Shown here: positions 1-9,784 of the stretch, piece by piece
Layout: the number at the start of each line of letters is the position of its first letter
Numbering within the stretch: the first letter of the stretch is position 1
Source: Manihot esculenta
Lineage: Eukaryota > Streptophyta > Magnoliopsida > Malpighiales > Euphorbiaceae
DNA: 64,000 nt
Assembly (NCBI RefSeq): GCF_001659605.2
Contig: NC_035168.2
Span: 10,949,516-11,013,515 of the forward strand
Direction of reading: 5' to 3'
Program-made: the position numbers and the translations under genes
Notes under the pieces: model-generated
Databases searched by the model: none
What the model saw: only the letters and a program-made list of their open reading frames with translations
What the model was told of the DNA's origin: nothing

Positions 1-197
1 TGATCAGAGTATGCACAGGTTGAGTTAGTTGATGACAGTATGTATGAAGAAAAGTTTAAATTATTATGCATGTTGTTGATCATGTATGGGATTATACAGG
101 CTTACAGGTTTTATGTCAGGCTTGCTACGGGTCCCGGCGGCCTTAAGCTGATCTGGATCCTAGCGCCGGTAGCGGTCCGGATTTCCGGGGCGTTACA
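1..197 (+). repeat. 3' end of a Tekay-type LTR (truncated by window edge)
   Basis: The segment ends in the family terminus CGTTACA at 191-197 and carries the conserved block with GGGTCCCGGCGGCCTTAAG and CTAGCGCCGGTAGCGGTCC found at every Tekay LTR 3' end in this window. The sequence switches to Athila LTR at 198, so this LTR lies inside the older Athila LTR. The short reading frame at 40-228 is a chance frame in the LTR. Confidence 0.85.
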
Positions 198-763
198 AAG
201 AGGTACTTACTGCCCAAGTGGTGTCTGAAAAGGAAAGAATCGCGTTGCAAGGTCTTCAGAAGGAATGAGGCGCACAGATAGCTCTTCAAAAGGAAGGTGG
301 CGCGTGGATGGGGTTGTACAGAGGTAAAGATATGCTGTCCAATCTTTCCTTTTTAGGTGGAGTCTTCATTTGAATTTCGAATTTTGAATGCTGAATGCGA
401 AAGAGGCAAGTGCTTCTTCTTGAAATCTTGCTGCCTAAATAGGAAGATCTGACTGCGGAAGTGTCTGCACATCTTTAAATAAGGAAAGAAAGATCTATAA
501 TTTGAATTTCAAATAATCTTCTGACTGCGCTTTCCTTATTTGCTTTTGCTTCTGCACTTTCCTTATTTGAAAACTTTCCTTTTCTGAAAACTTTCCTTAT
601 TTGAAAACTTTCCTTATTTGAAAACTTTCCTTATTTGAAACTTTTTGGCAGTTTTAAGAGCATTTTCACTAGATTGTTTCTTTACACCTAATATCTGCAA
701 AATATGATTAAAACCATAAAATTAGGCAGAAAAGATGTAAATAAACATCAATAATATCATGAC
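198..763 (-). repeat. Athila-1 3' LTR remnant
   Basis: This matches, in reverse complement, the Athila LTR copy at 44935-46641 (for example the segment around 45360-45620). It contains four or five near-identical units of about 18-20 bp built on CTTTCCTTATTTGAAAA between about 530 and 645. The boundary near 763 is set by the likely terminal CA at the end of ATCATGACA and is approximate. Confidence 0.7.
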
Positions 764-1739
764 AAAATGGTCTAAAATACGCTCTATCAAATACCCCCAC
801 ACCTAGCCTTTTGCTTGTCCTCAAGCAAATAAACATAATCAAACAAGCTCCCTTTGCTACTTGATCCTTATTTCCACTTAAACTCTTACTCTAGATACCT
901 ATTTTGAATCATTACAGTGAAGAATATATGCATCAAGGTTACTCACCTTCCTTCCTTGTCTCCCTTTACTTACCATGGCTAGGATTTATTTTTCTCAAGA
1001 GAGAGATTACATATGCACATGTTCTTGTTCAGTTAAGACTTTTTCTAGCTTTCAGAGTGATTTGCCCTTACCTTGAAGTACTTTATTCAGTCTCTTGCAC
1101 ATTAATCTTGCTTGAAAAAGTCACCAACCATTTGACGTGAAGGTACATATTGGTGATACCCACCCCCAGTTACTCAGTTGGTCACCTGTCCAAGTGGCTA
1201 CTAGCTCTGTTCATAGTCTTTCAACTATTGGAATAGTTTTCAATTTGTGCTCATGAAGTCTAGGCCTTTGCCGAATTTTCTTTCTCAATGATTTGGGCAG
1301 ATCAACACCAATTGCTAAAACAAGTCATGTTAAGTTCATTCACACATCTTTCAATTTATTCTCTCTAATGAGTGTCATCGATATATTTTTCACCATGGCA
1401 AGCTCAAAGATTCAATTCCAAATGCAATTCCCAAACATGAATATAACTCACTGCAATTGATTCAACATAAGTTTAAAGAGTCATCACATCAATGGGGTCA
1501 TGGAAAGAAAGTTCATCCAACATAGTCTATCAGTTTGAGCAGAGCAAATAAAAAAGACGAAGATTGTGGTTGTGTGTGTTATTGAAAGTAAAAATGAAAA
1601 CAAACTAAAAGAAAACTGAAAGGAAAAATCGCATAAACTGAAGAAAAAGAAAGAAAGAAAATCGCAAACTGAAAGGAGAAAAAGAAAAAAATTTCGCAAA
1701 TCTGAAAGGAAAATAAAATCGCAAGACTGAAAGGAGAGG

Positions 1740-1770
<31 letters not shown>

Positions 1771-1963
1771 TCAGAGATATGCACCCCCACACCTAATTCA
1801 TACATTGTCCTCAATGTATAAGAAAAATAAAAGAGCAAAGGAAACTGAGTACTCCCCTAGGTGTGGTGTGCATGGTGCGATCCACTTAAGTAGAATGAGT
1901 AACGAACAGATGTTCGTCTGGGAAGTCTTCCTTGACTGGACATGGCGTAGAGCTAGATGGAAG
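764..1963 (-). other. Athila-1 3' non-coding region; integrase missing
   Basis: No coding homology is seen on either strand. Two blocks with CCCCCACACCTA followed by TTGTCCTCAA (about 791-830 and 1783-1820) are the tract usually found downstream of Athila pol, here present twice. A (GAA)n microsatellite lies at about 1738-1769. An Athila integrase would be expected beyond the RNase H end but nothing resembling its HHCC or DDE motifs is present, so I infer a deletion. The frames at 904-1140 and 1484-1838 are low-complexity or chance frames. Confidence 0.65.
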
Positions 1964-2418
1964 CTAGCTCAAGTGATCAGCTACTAGATTCTCCTTTCCT
2001 TTCTTGTCCCTTATTTCCAGATCAAATTCTTGTAACAATAGAATCCACTGAATGAGTCTCGGTTTGGCCTCCTTTTTCTTGATCAGATATCGCAAGGCTG
2101 CATGGTCAGAATAGATGATGACTTTGGTCCCCAGGAGGTATGGTCTAAACTTCTCTAAGGCAAATACAACAGCCAAGAGCTCCTTTTCTGTTGTTGAGTA
2201 GTTGCTTTGGGCAGCATCCAATGTGCGAGATGCATAGTGAATCACGTGGGGTGAGTTTCCCACACGTTGCCCCAAGACTGCCCCCACTGTATAGTTGCTT
2301 GCATCACACATGATTTCAAAGGGCAAGTTCCAATCAGGTGCCTGAATGATTGGGGCAGTCACAAGCAATTCCTTAATCAGATCAAATGCTGTTTTGCAAC
2401 CTGCATCAAAATCAAATG
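1964..2418 (-). pseudogene. Athila-1 RNase H domain
   Basis: This frame keeps the RNase H hallmarks in order: [16 protein letters not shown] near the start, [19 protein letters not shown] in the middle, [10 protein letters not shown], and VADHLS at the end. In a working element it degrades RNA in the RNA:DNA hybrid during reverse transcription. It is out of frame with the RT piece upstream (2419-2778), so a frameshift lies near 2370-2420. It stops at 1964-1966 just after the ADHLS motif, where the integrase linker would begin. Confidence 0.85.
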
Positions 2419-2778
2419 TTAATCTTGTTGGAGCAATTTACATAATGGCTGTGTGATTTTGGAGAAATATTTTATAAATCTCCTGTAGAATCCTGCATGA
2501 CCAAGGAAAGAACGGATTTCTTTAACATTTGTAGGATAAGGCAGATTTTTTATTGTGTCTACCTTGGCTTTGTCTACTTCAATTCCTTTAGCTGAAACTA
2601 CATGCCCTAAAACCATACCTTGGTTAACCATAAAGTGACATTTTTCATAATTAAGAATAAGATTAGACTCAAGGCATCTCTGTAGAATCTTTACCAAGTT
2701 GTCAAGGCATTCTTCAAAGGAGTTACCATGTACTGTGAAGTCAACCATGTACTGTGAAGTCATCCATGAACACTTCAA
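2419..2778 (-). pseudogene. Athila-1 RT thumb/connection fragment
   Basis: The frame carries the conserved RT thumb/connection text KCHFMVNQGMVLGHVVSAKG and SFLGHAGFYRRFIKYFSKI. It continues the RT at 2741-4849 but in another frame, because a 19-bp tandem duplication (2725-2762) lies between them. It ends at a stop at 2419-2421, where the tether to RNase H would start. Confidence 0.85.
2725..2762. repeat. 19-bp tandem duplication directly after the RT FMDD motif
   Basis: The unit ACCATGTACTGTGAAGTCA occurs at 2725-2743 and again, exactly, at 2744-2762. On the minus strand it falls just after the catalytic FMDD codons and shifts the frame by one, which separates the RT palm from the rest of RT. 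Confidence 0.95.
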
Positions 2779-4849
2779 TGGTTTTCCCTACATAGTCGGA
2801 GAATATGCTCATCATGCATCGCTGAAAGGTGGCAGGCGCATTGCATAGTCCAAATGGCATTCTTCTAAAGGCAAAGGTGCCAAAAGGACAAGTGAAGGTG
2901 GTTTTCTCTTGGTCTTCTGGAGCTACTGGAATTTGGTAAGAACCTGAAAAACCATCAAGGCAACAGTAATGGGACTTACCTGCAAGCCTTTCCAGCATCT
3001 GATCAATGAAAGGTAGTGGGAAGTGGTCTTTCCTTGTGGCTGCATTCAGCTTCCTATAGTCCATGCATACTCTCCACCCATTCTGAACTCTAGTGGGAAC
3101 AAGTTCTCCTTTAGCATTTGGAACTATGGTGATCCTAGTCTTTTTGGGGACTACATGCACAGGACTTACCCATTTGCTATCAGAGATTGGGTAGATGATA
3201 CCTGCGTCCAGAAGCTTGACTATCTCTTTCTTCACTACCTCCATCATAGGTGGATTCAGTCTTCTTTGAGCATCTCTGACTGGCTTGCATTCCTCTTCCA
3301 TGTGTATTCTATGCATGCATGTGGAAGGTGATATACCTTTTATGTCATCTATTGTCCATCTTATGGCTCCCTTATGCTTTTTCAGTACTCTCAGGAGGCT
3401 ATCTTCTTCAGTTTGGCTCAACTGATTGGACACTATCACTAGATGTGTCTTTTCAGCTCCCAAGTACACATATTTCAAGTGGTCTGGCAGGGGTTTCAGA
3501 TCTGGTTCTAAGATTTTTTGACCTATATTCTGTTGCTTGGGGGGACAAGTTTCTGTCTGAATGGGGTATCTGGCTGAACTAGTTTCAGTTTCTCCTTTCT
3601 GCGCAGGACTTACCTGAAGTGGAAGCTGAAGAGGCTGCGATGGAAGCTGAAGAGACGCGCTTGAACTACTTTCAGCTTCTTCTTTCTGCGCAGGACTGAT
3701 CTGCGCACCATTCTGAAGTGGTGCGATCTGCTTTTGTTTTTCCTGTGGTTGTCTGTAGTTCACCTGTTGGATGCTGCAGACTGTTTCCTTCAATTCTGGC
3801 TCTTTTTGGCTCTCTACCTTTACCTGGTTAGTCTCCCTGCAAAGATCATTGGTTAGCATTTCATCTTGATTCTCATAAAAAATGTCCTGACTCAAACAAT
3901 CAATAATATCAAGACCATAAACAGGGGACATATCATGGGGATATTTCATGGCATCATAAATATTGTATTTGATTACTTCCCCTTCAAATTCCATGGTGAA
4001 AGTGCCATCATGCACATCTATTTTAGTTCTGGCAGTGCTCAAGAAGGGACGTCCAAGTAGGATGTCTGAAGAAGTGCTACAGTTGTCTTCCTTTGTAGCA
4101 ATCACATAAAAGTCTACTGGAAAGACAAGTTCATCTATTTGCACTAGAACATCTTCTAGAACTCCTTTTGGATACACCACAGATCTGTCAGCTAACTGAA
4201 TAACAACTCTTGTGTCTTTCAGTGCACCTGCATTCAAAGAATTATAGATAGCAAGAGGCATAACATTAATGGATGCACCAAGATCACACATAGCTTTCTT
4301 AATCCCAACATTCCCAATTTTGCAAGAAATAGCAAACATTCCCTTATCTTTACATTTGGTTGGGAGCTCTCTTTTAATCACAGCAGTAACTACTTTACCT
4401 ACACTTACTTTCTCTCTCTCAGCAAGCTTTCTTCTGTTGGTACACAGTTCTTTCAGAAATTTTGCGTACTTGGGAATTTGCTTCACAGCATCTAGCAAAG
4501 GTATGTTGATTTCCACTTTCCTGAAGGTCTCAAGGATCTCCTTTTCTTCTTTTTCTTTTTGTGTTCTTTCAAATCCTTTTGGAAAAGGAGGTGGAATCTG
4601 AAAACTTACCTGTTGATCAGCCTTATGCGCAGGAATGGTTTCAGGTGGAGTTCGGCTAGTTGGCTTAGAGAGGTGGTGCGCAGGAATGGTTTCGGCTGAA
4701 ACCCCTGGCTCTTGCACAACTTGCTTCTCTTCCTCATATTTGGTATCTTGAAGCTCTTTCCCACTTCTCAATGTAATGGCACTCACATTCTGTCTGAGAT
4801 TAGTTTTAGTTTGAGAAGGGAGCTTACCTTGGAATTTCGACTTGCTCAT
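2741..4849 (-). pseudogene. Athila-1 protease and reverse transcriptase N-terminal part
   Basis: The 702-residue frame starts in the gag-protease linker and has a Pro/Gln-rich spacer. The aspartic protease reads MCDLGASINVMPL around 4260-4290, followed by QLADRSVVYPKGVLEDVLV; Asp-Leu-Gly in the active site is usual for Athila. RT motifs follow: WVSPVHVVPKK, CMDYRKLNAATRKDHFPLP, DGFSGSYQIPVAPEDQEKT, MPFGLCNAPATFQRCM and FMDD at its end. The frame is broken downstream by the 19-bp duplication. The first Met is not a natural start, because the real frame comes through from gag. Confidence 0.88.
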
Positions 4850-5177
4850 AGATGCGGTCAGTTGTCCTAGGTGCTATTGGATGCTTTGCACAAAACTTGC
4901 CAATGTCTTCATCATCTTTTCAAGGTGCTGGTTGGGCTTGATTCCTTTGATAGTTCTAGTAGTTCTGGTTGTTGTTGGCCCTTCCATAGCTGAAATTGGG
5001 GTGGTCTCTCCAACCTGGATTGTAAGTGTTAGAATACGGATCATCTCTTACCTGACTGTTGTATCCTCCAATGGCATTCACTTGCTGGCTGTCTTCTTGA
5101 AGAGTAGGACATTGATCAGTTGGATGTCCTACATATGCATAAATCCCACATGGCCTAGGTGGTTGGGATGCTTGAGC
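4850..5177 (-). pseudogene. Athila-1 gag C-terminal (zinc-knuckle-like) remnant
   Basis: The minus-strand translation continues gag past a TAA at 5178-5180 and includes CGIYAYVGHPTDQCP, a Cys/His motif like the nucleocapsid region of Athila gag, with the second Cys apparently replaced by Tyr. Further stops lie before the protease frame begins at 4849. The plus-strand frame 4842-5252 is its shadow. Confidence 0.65.
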
Positions 5178-6173
5178 TTATTGAGCAAATCCTATGGCAA
5201 AATTTTTCATGACAGATATCAGTTCAGAAAGCTGATAAGAAATAGTAGGTGAACTTACCTCATTGACTCCTCTCTGCAGTTGCTTTTCTTCTCCATATTG
5301 CCTAGATGAGGCTGCAAGTGTTGAGATCAACTCTCTCATCTCCCTAGGTGTCTTGTCTGCAATGGATCCTCCACAGGCTACATCAATGAATCTTCTTTCT
5401 GATGAAAGCAATCCTCCATAGAAGAATTCTATGAGTGCCTTATCTGAAATATCATGTTGAGGACAACCTGTATACAACCTTTTAAATCTTTCCCAATAAT
5501 CATATAAATCCTCAGATAGTTTCTGTCTAATGCTACTGATTTCTCTTCTTATGCCAATGGCCTTAGAAGTTGGGAAATATTTGTTCAAGAAGGTTATTAC
5601 CATGTCATCCCAAGAATTGATAGATCCAGGTAGTAAGTAAAATAGCCAATCCTTAGCATAATCATCAAGTGAAAAAGGAAAAGCTCTTAACTTAACATGA
5701 TCTTCAGAAATACCTTGAGGTCTCATAGATGAACAGAAAATATTGAACTCTTTCAAGTGCTTGCATGGATTTTCATTTTCTAATCCTCTAAATTTAGGAA
5801 GAAGATGAATCAAACCTGTTTTCAGTTCAAAGGGAACTGTCAGAGGTGGATAGGTGATGCAAAGAGGTGCTTGATTACCTACAGGTGTTGCCAATTCTCT
5901 CATAGTTCTTTCTCTTGGCATTGGAGCTCTCATGGCTGGATTTTGGTGTATAATTTCCTCACGGAAAACATGTTCATTGTGGACAACAGGTTGTGCCACG
6001 TTTTCAGCCATCTCTGCAGCTTGGTGGTGCGGTTCAATGGTTTCAAATGAGGCTTCTGCGCAGAGGTGGTCTTCAGGTGCAGAATGGGGCGTGACTTGCT
6101 TGTTCAGTCTCCTGATTGTGCGCTCAATTTCTGAATCATAGGGCAGAGTTTCCCTACGTTCAGATCTGGTCAT
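5178..6173 (-). pseudogene. Athila-1 gag
   Basis: This is a 331-residue capsid-type gag. The N-terminus MTRSERRETLPYDSEIERT is matched by the Athila-2 gag start at 49378, which supports this ATG. The retrotransposon-gag core runs from about residue 104 (YPPLTVPFELKTGLIHLLP) through KLRAFPFSLDDYAKDWL and YFPTSKAIGIRREISSIRQ to CPQHDISDKALIEFFYGGL. It ends at TAA (5178-5180), where the frame otherwise continues into the zinc-knuckle remnant, so the stop is a lesion of the Gln-codon C-to-T type. The protein would form the virus-like particle shell. Confidence 0.88.
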
Positions 6174-6201
6174 GAAAGAAAAAACAGATTAGTTAAATCA
6201 A

Positions 6202-6220
6202 TTCCCCAGCAACGGCACCA
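6202..6220 (-). other. Athila-1 primer binding site (Asp-tRNA-like)
   Basis: The minus strand reads TGGTGCCGTTGCTGGGGAA, resembling the Asp-tRNA 3'-end complement used by Athila elements with two mismatches. It lies between gag and the LTR, as expected for the start of minus-strand DNA synthesis. Confidence 0.8.
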
Positions 6221-6225
6221 AATTT

Positions 6226-7079
6226 TGACTCGCGGTTGTCGAAGCCGGTAAAAAATAACCTTTTCGGTTATCAAAAATATTACTACTGCAGATAGTGTTA
6301 AGAGATCGAATCCACAGAGAATTGAAAACTTTTCTATTTTTCTCAACAAGACCAAGAGAATTAACTGAATGAGAACTGAAAGCAATTAACTGAAAGCAAA
6401 ATAAAAAAAAAGTGCAATAAAAGTAAAAAGGGGGGTTTTGAGATTGATTCAGTTGAACTAATTAAGCAAGTAATAAAAGAAGCAAATAGTAAAAATAGAG
6501 AGAAATCAAATATGAGAAAGGTCTAGTTGAAGAGTTGGATCCACTTCAGTTGTTTGGATTGATCATTGAAACTTATGTTCTTTTGATCGATTCAATAGAT
6601 TAGTTATGGAGATGGAAGACACTTCTCACCACCATGTCTCTCTTTAAGATTAAACCAATTAGGGAACGTCCTCTAATTAATTACTAATTAACAAGTTGCC
6701 AAGGAACGTCCTTGGGCCTTAGGCATCAAAACAACTATTAATTGCATGAAGAGATAGAGAGATCCAACCTAGCTACTCAAACGCATGAGATGTTGCTAGA
6801 TCATACAATTTTCTTAGTTTTTACACCAAGTGTACTTATGTTTGAATAATCCAAGCAATTACGGACTTAAAATTATCCAAACTAACAATATATTACCTTG
6901 CAATCAAGAATCAAGTGGCCAATTTGATCAAAACAACAAAGCAATAATAGAATCAAGCATGAAACTGTATGAATATTGAACAAACCAAAGACAAACAGTT
7001 TATGTTCAGATCTCACCATCCATAAAACAACTTAAGTTTCAACCAATCTTCAACTAGATTAAAAGGTTTCAGCCACTCA
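6226..7079 (-). repeat. Athila-1 5' LTR, truncated
   Basis: The LTR begins in plus coordinates with TGACTCGCGGTTGTCGAAG a few bases from the primer site. It matches, inverted, the LTR copy at 45780-46641, including the GGAACGTCC blocks near 6660 and 6700. At 7080 it is cut by LTR B. The sequence just before the break is ACTCA (7075-7079), the probable target duplication of B, but the other side is not found in the window. No gene is present. Confidence 0.8.
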
Positions 7080-7248
7080 TGTAACGATTCGAAAATCGGA
7101 CAGCTACCGGCGCTAGGATCCAGATCGACATAAGGCCGCCGGGACCCGTAGCAAACCTAACATACATCCTGTATACCTGTTAAATCCCATACATGATCAA
7201 ACATATACATAAAAATTTAAACTTTTTCTTTTCATTCACCAAGCTTAA
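7080..7248 (-). repeat. LTR B, 3'-end piece (Tekay-type)
   Basis: It starts with the inverted LTR terminus TGTAACGATTCG and the block with CTACCGGCGCTAGGATCC. It runs into the five bases CTTAA at 7244-7248, where element E is inserted. The continuation of B is found after the second copy of the same LTR at 27799-29084. Confidence 0.88.
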
Positions 7249-9784
7249 TGTAACGACCCGGAAATCCGGACCGCTACCGGCGCTAGGATCCAGATCGGCT
7301 TAAGGCCGCCGGGACCCGTAGCAAGCCTAATATACATCCTGTACATCTGGTATAATCCCAAACATGATCAAACATAAACATAAAAGCTGTAAGACATAAA
7401 ATTTGTGAACTTTTTCTTTCTTTCATACACCAAGCTTAACCCGTGCATGCACAAACTCATAATCATAAATCCCAACACTAGAGTTCTCATCATCAACTCT
7501 AATGGGGCAACATAAAATAAGCTTGGTTTTCCTGCCTCATTAAAGACATACATAAGGACCATATACAAGGGATTAACCACACTTCTAGGGCAAAGCACAA
7601 CTCTATCTATTACATTACATTGATTTCCATCATAACATTTTACATTTCATTACATATCTGAACCTTACATCATGTCCACTACTAATCTATTACAAGAGTC
7701 TGACCATAGACATAACCTGCTGATCTTCTGACTATCTCTGACCCTGCAAACCTGGGGTTAGGGGAGAGGGGTGAGCTATAAAGCCCAGTGTGCGGAAACC
7801 ATACTCGCAAACCAGTTCATTTACAAATATGCCATCATGGAATGCATCACATCACAAACATAACACATCAAGGATGAACTTGTCACCTTTAACCCTCTAC
7901 ATATCGAAATATGTCCAACTATGCCAGGGGCGGTTAGGCCTCACCTGGGCTTCCTTTACTAGCTCATATCATAACATGTCCAACTATGCCAGGGGCGATT
8001 AGGCCACACCTGGACTTTCCTTACATATACATAATGCCAGGGGCGATTAGGCCACACCTGGGCTTTCTATCTCATACCATGTCATCTCATATCGCATTAT
8101 CTCATCTCATACTGAGGGCTAAGGATCATCCAATATCCATCCACATCAACAACATATTATGCAATGCATCATATTCGTAGATTCTAATGCAAAACAACCT
8201 AATACATATCATGGCATTTTATGATGCATGAATCATGCTCTAGAATCATTTAATTTCTTATATTAAAACATTAAGTTTAGTTCCACTCACCTCAGGCAGA
8301 CGCTGGACTAACTCTGCAACTGCTATCACTGATGGCCTCCTCGGTCCCTCGGGTCCGATCCTACATAGGTGGACTCGAATGAGGTGCCGAACATACTCTA
8401 AACAACTCATAAACAACTCCCCAAAAAAACCCTAAAACATCATAGAGACATGCATAGAAAACACCCAAGAAAAGGCTGGACAGGGCACTTTCGGCGGCAC
8501 TTTCGACGGCCGAAGATCCCTTCCAGAGACGAAAGTCATGCAGGTTCGGAGGCGCCTTCGGCGGCCGAACCCTTTCTCCAGAGACGAAAGTCATGCACTT
8601 TCGGTGGCCGAACATCACCTTCTGCGGTCGAAAGTCTGCTTCAGCTCTGAAACACAACTTTCGGGGGCAAGGTTTGGCGGCCAATTCATGCATCCATAGG
8701 CATGTTCGGCGGCCGAAACCACCTTCGGCGGCCGAACCTGAGTTCTTCCAGAACTCAGCCCTTGTGCATACAAGCCTCCCAAACCCCCAAAACAAGCTTC
8801 CAACCTTTTAAAACATGCATAAACTTCTCAAAACCATGCATAAACCCTTAATCATGCATAAAGGAGCTTAACAACTAGATTAAACCCCAAAAACACATCA
8901 AAAGCATACATAGATAGTTTATGACCCACATAGGCCAAAACCATCAAAACAACCCATAATCTCACTAGCTCTTTCCCAATCATGCATACACTCTCCCACA
9001 TGCATAAACCAGCTCAAACCTTCAACATAGCATCACATAAACACACTTTGGGTACAAAACCCACATAAACCCTAACATGCATATCTACCCATACTCAACC
9101 ATCAAAACATCATCAAACTTGCTTAAAACTTCTTTAAAACACTAGGAAGGCAAAGATCTACACTTACCTCTTGAAGACCGAGGGGTGGTGCGATCCCTAA
9201 CTCGGAGGTGTGGAGGATCCAAGCTCCAAAAGCCTCCAAGCTCCAAAACTCCTTTTAAAGCTTCAAAACTTCAAAAACAGGGTAGATCTTATGAAAACTT
9301 GAAGGATGGGTAGAGAAAAACATGAAAATGACCAAAGGAGGACCAAGACTCACCTGAGCTCGAGAATGGGGAGAAAACTCGCACATTTCTGATCTGAGGG
9401 CTCTTTATAGGTGGCCTGCTGAACCACCTTCGGCAGCCTAACGTGCCCCCTAAACTCATGCATGTTCGGCGGCCGAACTTGAGGTTCGGCGGCTGAACCT
9501 GGTTCATTCAAACAAGGCTTTCGGAGGCCAAAGGCACTCCCAAAACCTTCCCATGTTCGGCGACCGAACTTCACTTTCGGCGGCCGAACCTGGCAAATGC
9601 CTCCTTGGTATTTTCCTTTCAAAACTCAAATCTTTTTCATTTAAAACCATGAAATCAGTAAAAACATTTTAGAAAACACCTTTTACCCTACAAGAAGACT
9701 CTGGCATCATCAAAATCCCAGATTCCCACGGAGATTCCGCCGGGAGGTAGGGATTCCGATGCCAGAATCTAGCCGGGTATTACA
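7249..9784 (-). repeat. Element E 3' LTR (2,536 bp)
   Basis: Its termini are TGTAACGACCC at 7249 and GGGTATTACA ending at 9784. On the minus strand it has a TATA-like CTATAAAGAG near 9401-9410, GCC-box-like palindrome clusters at 8480-8750 and 9420-9600, and three tandem stem-loop units with CCAGGGGCG...CCTGG at about 7930-8070. It is nearly identical to the solo LTR starting at 15611. The R/P-rich small frames in it are translations of the palindromes. Confidence 0.9.

Larger units (their letters stand above)
198..7079 (-). mobile_element. Athila-type Ty3/gypsy retrotransposon, decayed (Athila-1)
   Basis: Read on the minus strand, the order is 5' LTR part, Asp-tRNA-like primer site, gag, protease, reverse transcriptase, RNase H, non-coding 3' region, 3' LTR part. 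The protease reads CDLGASIN and the RT has the YCCLDG/FMDD style of Athila elements. There is no chromodomain and no recognisable integrase between RNase H and the 3' non-coding region. Both LTRs are incomplete: the left is cut at 198 by a Tekay LTR and the right at 7080 by LTR B. Stops, frameshifts and a 19-bp duplication inactivate it. Confidence 0.88.

Noticed and set aside
904..1140. 78-residue hydrophobic frame (plus strand) as a small membrane protein gene.
   Set aside because: It lies antisense in the Athila-1 3' non-coding region, has no homologous frame elsewhere in the window, and its composition fits AT-rich chance sequence.
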